Source: CBDANO01 sp965197665
GTDB taxonomy: Bacteria > Chloroflexota > Dehalococcoidia > Lucifugimonadales > UBA3495
Length of the DNA: 64,000 nucleotides
Reading direction: 5' to 3'
NCBI GenBank assembly: GCA_965197665.1
Contig: CBDANO010000003.1
Location: forward strand, 62,001 to 126,000
Positions 60,257 through 64,000 of this stretch are shown piece after piece. The translations under genes were made by a program, and so were the position numbers. How positions within the stretch are numbered: the stretch's first letter is position 1; the number at the start of each line of letters is the position of its first letter. The notes under the pieces were generated by a model. That model was given only the letters and a program-made list of their open reading frames with translations. It searched no databases and was not told the DNA's origin.

Positions 60257-63200
60257 ATGCGCCTGCTGACCCTCGACCGGCGCCTGCCTTGGACCTTCTT
60301 TCCTCTGCTGTTGGTCTTGGCCGTAGGTCTGGCCCTTCGCCTTTACGGTATTGATTGGGACTCCAGCTACGGCTTTCATCCCGACGCGCGGGACATCTAC
60401 ATGCGGTCCGGCTGCATGTACGAACTGCTCACCGAAGCGCCGGGCTACCAAGACTGCGGCTACGTCAAGGCCCAACCGGAGGCCGAGCCCGGCCTTCCCG
60501 GCTTGGGCGCGCTGTTGGACCCCGACCGCAGCCCCCTCAATCCCCACTGGTTCCCCCTCGGCAGCATTCTGATCTACGTATTGGTCTTCTTCCGCTCCAT
60601 CATCGAGCTGTTTACCGACGTTAGCGCCATGGACATGCGGTTCGTGGGGCGGACCCTTTCGGCGCTGGCGGACGTGGGATCGATTGCCTTCGTGTTCCTA
60701 CTGGGTCGACGGATGTTTGGCCGAGGGGTCGGGCTGCTGGCGGCAGCATTTACCGCCTTGGCGGTGATCCACATACAAAACAGCCATTTCTACCGGCCCG
60801 AGACCTTCTCCGTCCTGTTTTCCCTGGCCACCTTCTGGGCGATGCTCCGAATGGTAGAGAAAAGAAGGCTCAGGGACTCGGCATTGCTCGGGTTGATGGT
60901 CGGGCTGGCGTTGGCGCCAAAGGTCAGCCTCCTTCCTTTGGTAATTCCTTTGGCATTGGCGTACTGGTACCGGGTGTTGGATTCAGCGAGCGGAGAGTGG
61001 TCGCGGATTACTCCGAAGATAGTAAGGGGAGTCTCGGGTCACGCGGCCGCGGCGGCGCTCATAGCCGTAGCGGTGTTCTTCGTTAGCTCCCCCTATGCGT
61101 TCCTGGATATTGCCGCCTTCGTCGAAGACTTGGCGGCCCAGACCAACATGGCCCGCAACGCCGGGTTATGGCCCTTCACGGTCCAGTACATAGACACTCC
61201 GCCGTTCATCTACCAGATACAACAAAGCTCCGTGTGGGGGCTGGGCTTGCCCTTGGGTGTCATCGCCTGGCTGTCCATTCCCTTCACGGCCGTTCTGGTT
61301 TTGACGCGGTCGGGCGACTTCCGGCGGGACCTCCTACTTCTGGCCTGGGTAGTTCCCAGTTTTCTGCTATTGGAATCCTTCGAGGTACGCTTTCTCCGGT
61401 ACGTGTTCCCGCTGATGCCCTTCCTCATCTTGATGGGGTCCAGGATGCTGCTGTGGCTGGTAGACCAAGCCCGAGACGTTTCTTGGCAGCCCTCCTTGGC
61501 CGTCAACGCGGTCGTCAAGCAATCAGCCGCCGCGCCTCACGGGGAGGATTCGCCGGAGAGCACGGGCGCAGGCCCTCCTCCACCCTCGTCGGGGCCCTCT
61601 CCTCCCAACGGGGAGGCCGGCGGGGGGCCTTCCTTGCGAGAAGGCGGCGACGGGAACCGTAATTCCGCCATCGGTACTGGGCCCGCATTGGCTTGGACGC
61701 AAGCAATCGGGCGGCTAAAGAGGCGTTGGGGCCTAACCGCAGGACAAATCCGGCGGCCTTCGCCGCCCGGCCCGGCGCGCCGCTGGAACTTGGCGTGGCT
61801 TCCGGTAGGGATAGTGGTCCTAGTCCTAGCGGCCACCGCGTTCTACGCATTGGCTTTCGAGCGGGTCTACACCAGGGACCACCCGGCGATTGCCGCTTCC
61901 CAGTGGCTGGCGGACACCGTTCCCCCCGGCACGTCTATAGTCAACGATAACCACTGGGATGAACACGTACCCGGTTTGTATCGATACGATGTTTGGCAAT
62001 TTCCGGTTTACGAACCGGACACCCCAAGAAAGCTAGACACTTTGGCCGAGCGGTTGTCCCAGTCCCATTACATCGTGTCCTACAGCAACCGGCCCTACGG
62101 AAGCGTGTCCCGAGTGCCGGAACGTTATCCAATGAGCGCGTCCTACTACCGGGAGTTGTTCTCCGGCAGACTGGGCTACCGATTGGTGCGGGAGTTTACG
62201 TCCTACCCGGAACTGGCGGGGCTGGCCTTTCGAGACGAACCCTTGGGGCGGGCGGGGTTGCCCCGGCCCGTTCCGGTAGTCCCCGGCGACTCGGCGGCGG
62301 TAAATCTGGACCTGGGCTACGCCGACGACAACGTGGTCGGGTACGACCATCCTCGGGTGCTTTTCTTCCGCAACGTCGAAGGGCTTTCCAAAGAGGAGTT
62401 GTTGCTGCGGTTGAGCAGCGCCGCGACCCGGGACCCGAGTGGGCCGGGATTAGGCTTGATCCTGTCGGACCAGGACCGGGCCGCACAGCAAAAGGGCGGG
62501 ACCTGGTCCCAAATCGTCGACCGGGACGGCTGGACCAACCGCTTGCCCATCATTGCTTGGATTTTGTTGGTGGAGTTGGCCTTCCTGGTGACACTGCCTC
62601 TGGCGATGTTCATATTCAGACCATTGCCGGACCGGGGCATTGTCTTGGCCCGCATCTTGGGCCTCCTCGGAATAAGCTACGTTGCTTGGCTGTTGGTGAG
62701 TCTAGGTTGGGTCGAGTTCTCCCGTCTCTCCATCCTCCTCGGTTTTCTGGTGCTGGGCATCTTATCGGCGATGGCGCTGCTGGCTAAATGGCAGGAAATC
62801 AAGGAGTTCGTGGTCCAGCGTTGGAGGTTGTTGGTACTGGGAGAGGTCTTGTTCCTAGCGGCATTCTTGGCTTTCGTCGCGCTGCGCTACGCCAACCCGG
62901 ACCTGTGGCACCCCTGGCGGGGTGGCGAGAAACCGATGGAGTTGGCCTACTTCAACGCTGTAATACGGTCCACGACCTTGCCTCCCTTCGACCCCTGGTT
63001 CGCCGGAGGTTACTTGAACTATTACTACTGGGGGTACTTCATCTTGGGAGGTATGGTTCGAGTCACCGGAATTCTGCCCACAACGGCGTTCAATCTGGCG
63101 GTGCCCCTGTTCTTCGCCCTGACCGTCACCGGGGCCTTCTCTCTCGTATACAACCTGACCGAAGGGGTGCGCCGCTCCCGCGCCGCGGCAGCCGCTGGTG

Positions 63201-64000
63201 CGGATGAAGGAACGATGCAATTGTCTCCCGAAAGAAGGGGATGGCGAGGCACCTTGCGGACTCCCGCCGGGGCCGGACTCTTGGGCGGCCTGTTGATCGC
63301 GGTCATCGGCAACTTGGACGGCATCGTGCAAATAGTACAAAACGGCTGGCACAAGATTTTCGACGGCGGGGGCTTTCCGGCCTTCGACTTCTGGCGCAGC
63401 AGCCGCATGCTGGGCTTCCGGGAGAATTTCGATCCTTCCCCTCTGACTTTCTGGATACCGGAGAAGGCGGCCGGGTCTCCGGTTATATCTCCCCACATTA
63501 CCGAGTTCCCTTTCTTTACCTTCCTGTTCGCTGATCTGCACGCCCACATGATGGTGATACCCTTTACCCTTCTGGTGGTCGGCTTGGGCCTGAACTTGGT
63601 CGCGGGGCTGCGGAATAACGGCCGGGTTTGGGTGGTGGTAGCCGCGGCGGCGTTGGCCTTGGCCTTGGGGTCGTTGTGGGTCATCAATAGCTGGGACTAT
63701 CCGTCCTACCTCATACTGACTCTGGTCTTACTGGCTCTTGCGGTCTACTTCAAACCCTGGCCGGCCCCCGCCAGGCTATTATTGCTGGCCAGCATGGCGT
63801 CGGGCGTGGTGGCGGTGAGCCTGCTGGCCTTCTTGCCCTTCCACCAAAGCTATGAGGCGTTCAACACCGGCATCGAAGCGTCCCGGTGGCGTACTCCCAT
63901 AGATCGCTTCCTGGGCATCCACGGGCTGTTCCTGTTCGTCTTAGCCACCTTTCTTATTTACTACGTTCGAAACACAGTCGGGCGCACCCTGGCGGCCGTC
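60257..64000 (+). CDS. Giant membrane protein: GT39/PMT-like domain fused to DUF2298 (N-terminal 1,248 codons)
   Basis: The frame is open from ATG 60257 to the window end. The N-terminal part reads RLYGIDWDSSYGFHPDARDIYMR, with the acidic loop of GT-C glycosyltransferases, then NSHFYRPETFSVLFSLA, about ten membrane segments and a soluble portion (VNDNHWDEHVPG, SYSNRPYG). At 62650-63550 it reads YANPDLWHPWRGGEKPM, FAGGYLNYYYWGYFILGG and SPHITEFPFFTFLFADLHAHMM, the DUF2298 (Chlor_Arch_YYY) signature. It probably transfers sugars from lipid carriers in the envelope. A Pro/Gly/Ser-rich insert occurs at about 61530-61670. The 3' end is outside. Confidence 0.85.
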   Translation, partial: MRLLTLDRRLPWTFFPLLLVLAVGLALRLYGIDWDSSYGFHPDARDIYMRSGCMYELLTEAPGYQDCGYVKAQPEAEPGLPGLGALLDPDRSPLNPHWFPLGSILIYVLVFFRSIIELFTDVSAMDMRFVGRTLSALADVGSIAFVFLLGRRMFGRGVGLLAAAFTALAVIHIQNSHFYRPETFSVLFSLATFWAMLRMVEKRRLRDSALLGLMVGLALAPKVSLLPLVIPLALAYWYRVLDSASGEWSRITPKIVRGVSGHAAAAALIAVAVFFVSSPYAFLDIAAFVEDLAAQTNMARNAGLWPFTVQYIDTPPFIYQIQQSSVWGLGLPLGVIAWLSIPFTAVLVLTRSGDFRRDLLLLAWVVPSFLLLESFEVRFLRYVFPLMPFLILMGSRMLLWLVDQARDVSWQPSLAVNAVVKQSAAAPHGEDSPESTGAGPPPPSSGPSPPNGEAGGGPSLREGGDGNRNSAIGTGPALAWTQAIGRLKRRWGLTAGQIRRPSPPGPARRWNLAWLPVGIVVLVLAATAFYALAFERVYTRDHPAIAASQWLADTVPPGTSIVNDNHWDEHVPGLYRYDVWQFPVYEPDTPRKLDTLAERLSQSHYIVSYSNRPYGSVSRVPERYPMSASYYRELFSGRLGYRLVREFTSYPELAGLAFRDEPLGRAGLPRPVPVVPGDSAAVNLDLGYADDNVVGYDHPRVLFFRNVEGLSKEELLLRLSSAATRDPSGPGLGLILSDQDRAAQQKGGTWSQIVDRDGWTNRLPIIAWILLVELAFLVTLPLAMFIFRPLPDRGIVLARILGLLGISYVAWLLVSLGWVEFSRLSILLGFLVLGILSAMALLAKWQEIKEFVVQRWRLLVLGEVLFLAAFLAFVALRYANPDLWHPWRGGEKPMELAYFNAVIRSTTLPPFDPWFAGGYLNYYYWGYFILGGMVRVTGILPTTAFNLAVPLFFALTVTGAFSLVYNLTEGVRRSRAAAAAGADEGTMQLSPERRGWRGTLRTPAGAGLLGGLLIAVIGNLDGIVQIVQNGWHKIFDGGGFPAFDFWRSSRMLGFRENFDPSPLTFWIPEKAAGSPVISPHITEFPFFTFLFADLHAHMMVIPFTLLVVGLGLNLVAGLRNNGRVWVVVAAAALALALGSLWVINSWDYPSYLILTLVLLALAVYFKPWPAPARLLLLASMASGVVAVSLLAFLPFHQSYEAFNTGIEASRWRTPIDRFLGIHGLFLFVLATFLIYYVRNTVGRTLAAV

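Noticed and set aside
1..64000. CRISPR arrays, tRNA, tmRNA or rRNA genes
   Set aside because: No regularly spaced direct repeats and no T-arm/acceptor patterns were found by eye; short tRNA genes could still be missed without a covariance search.

Overview
The window reads as a free-living, GC-rich bacterium of the phylum Chloroflexota, most likely the SAR202/Dehalococcoidia side of it. This is inferred from gene content, not from a marker phylogeny. The pointers are a fused GT39-like/DUF2298 giant membrane protein, an NADH dehydrogenase operon without nuoE/F/G, flavin- and probably F420-dependent oxidoreductases among scattered small-molecule catabolic genes, a TRAP transporter, and secreted IPT/TIG-like and collagen-like surface proteins. 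No rRNA, tRNA or CRISPR array was recognised.

Layout. (1) 1-940: end of minD and all of minE. (2) 1.3-16 kb: a catabolic stretch with an FAD amine/amino-acid oxidase-like enzyme, amidohydrolase, metallo-beta-lactamase-fold hydrolase, an orphan CoA-transferase A subunit, two SDRs (one without the catalytic Tyr), a luciferase-like monooxygenase, NudC, a SpoU-type RNA methyltransferase, a Ddn-like F420 enzyme, a 2-keto-4-pentenoate hydratase-like enzyme, an alpha/beta hydrolase, a Rieske oxygenase and a solute-binding lipoprotein. (3) 16-37.6 kb: an accessory, decaying region. It holds a PD-(D/E)XK nuclease-like gene with an unknown partner, a higBA toxin-antitoxin pair with a clear promoter/operator, a repeat lipoprotein broken by a stop and two frameshifts, a broken nuclease gene, an OGG1-type glycosylase, another nuclease-like gene, a frameshifted ThDP enzyme, transposase remnants, an aspartic-protease-like gene, a frameshifted IPT/TIG-like surface protein, two collagen-like proteins (one switched off at a C8 tract), an IS21 element disrupted by an intact IS3 element, and a tyrosine integrase with its own sigma70-like promoter. 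(4) 37.8-39.3 kb: a DUF2779 protein with Cas4-like nuclease and DEDD exonuclease signatures. (5) 39.4-44.9 kb: a TRAP operon (dctP-dctQ-dctM order) and a flippase-like membrane protein. (6) 45.3-56.9 kb: nuoA-B-C-[two HicB-like genes]-D-H-I-[small Cys-rich gene]-J-K-L-M-N behind a good promoter. (7) 57-64 kb: LOG/TIGR00725-type gene, eno, gap, and the N-terminal 1,248 codons of the fused GT39/DUF2298 protein, which runs off the window.

A family of short perfect hairpins built on the core GTTT-S-AAAC, with stems that change in a compensatory way, is scattered between genes in the catabolic, IS and nuo regions. The most interesting points are the three non-standard small genes inside the nuo operon, the cluster of nuclease-like genes and pseudogenes at 16-23 kb, and the possible phase-variable collagen-like surface protein. 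All functions are read from sequence motifs recognised by eye; no database search was possible.
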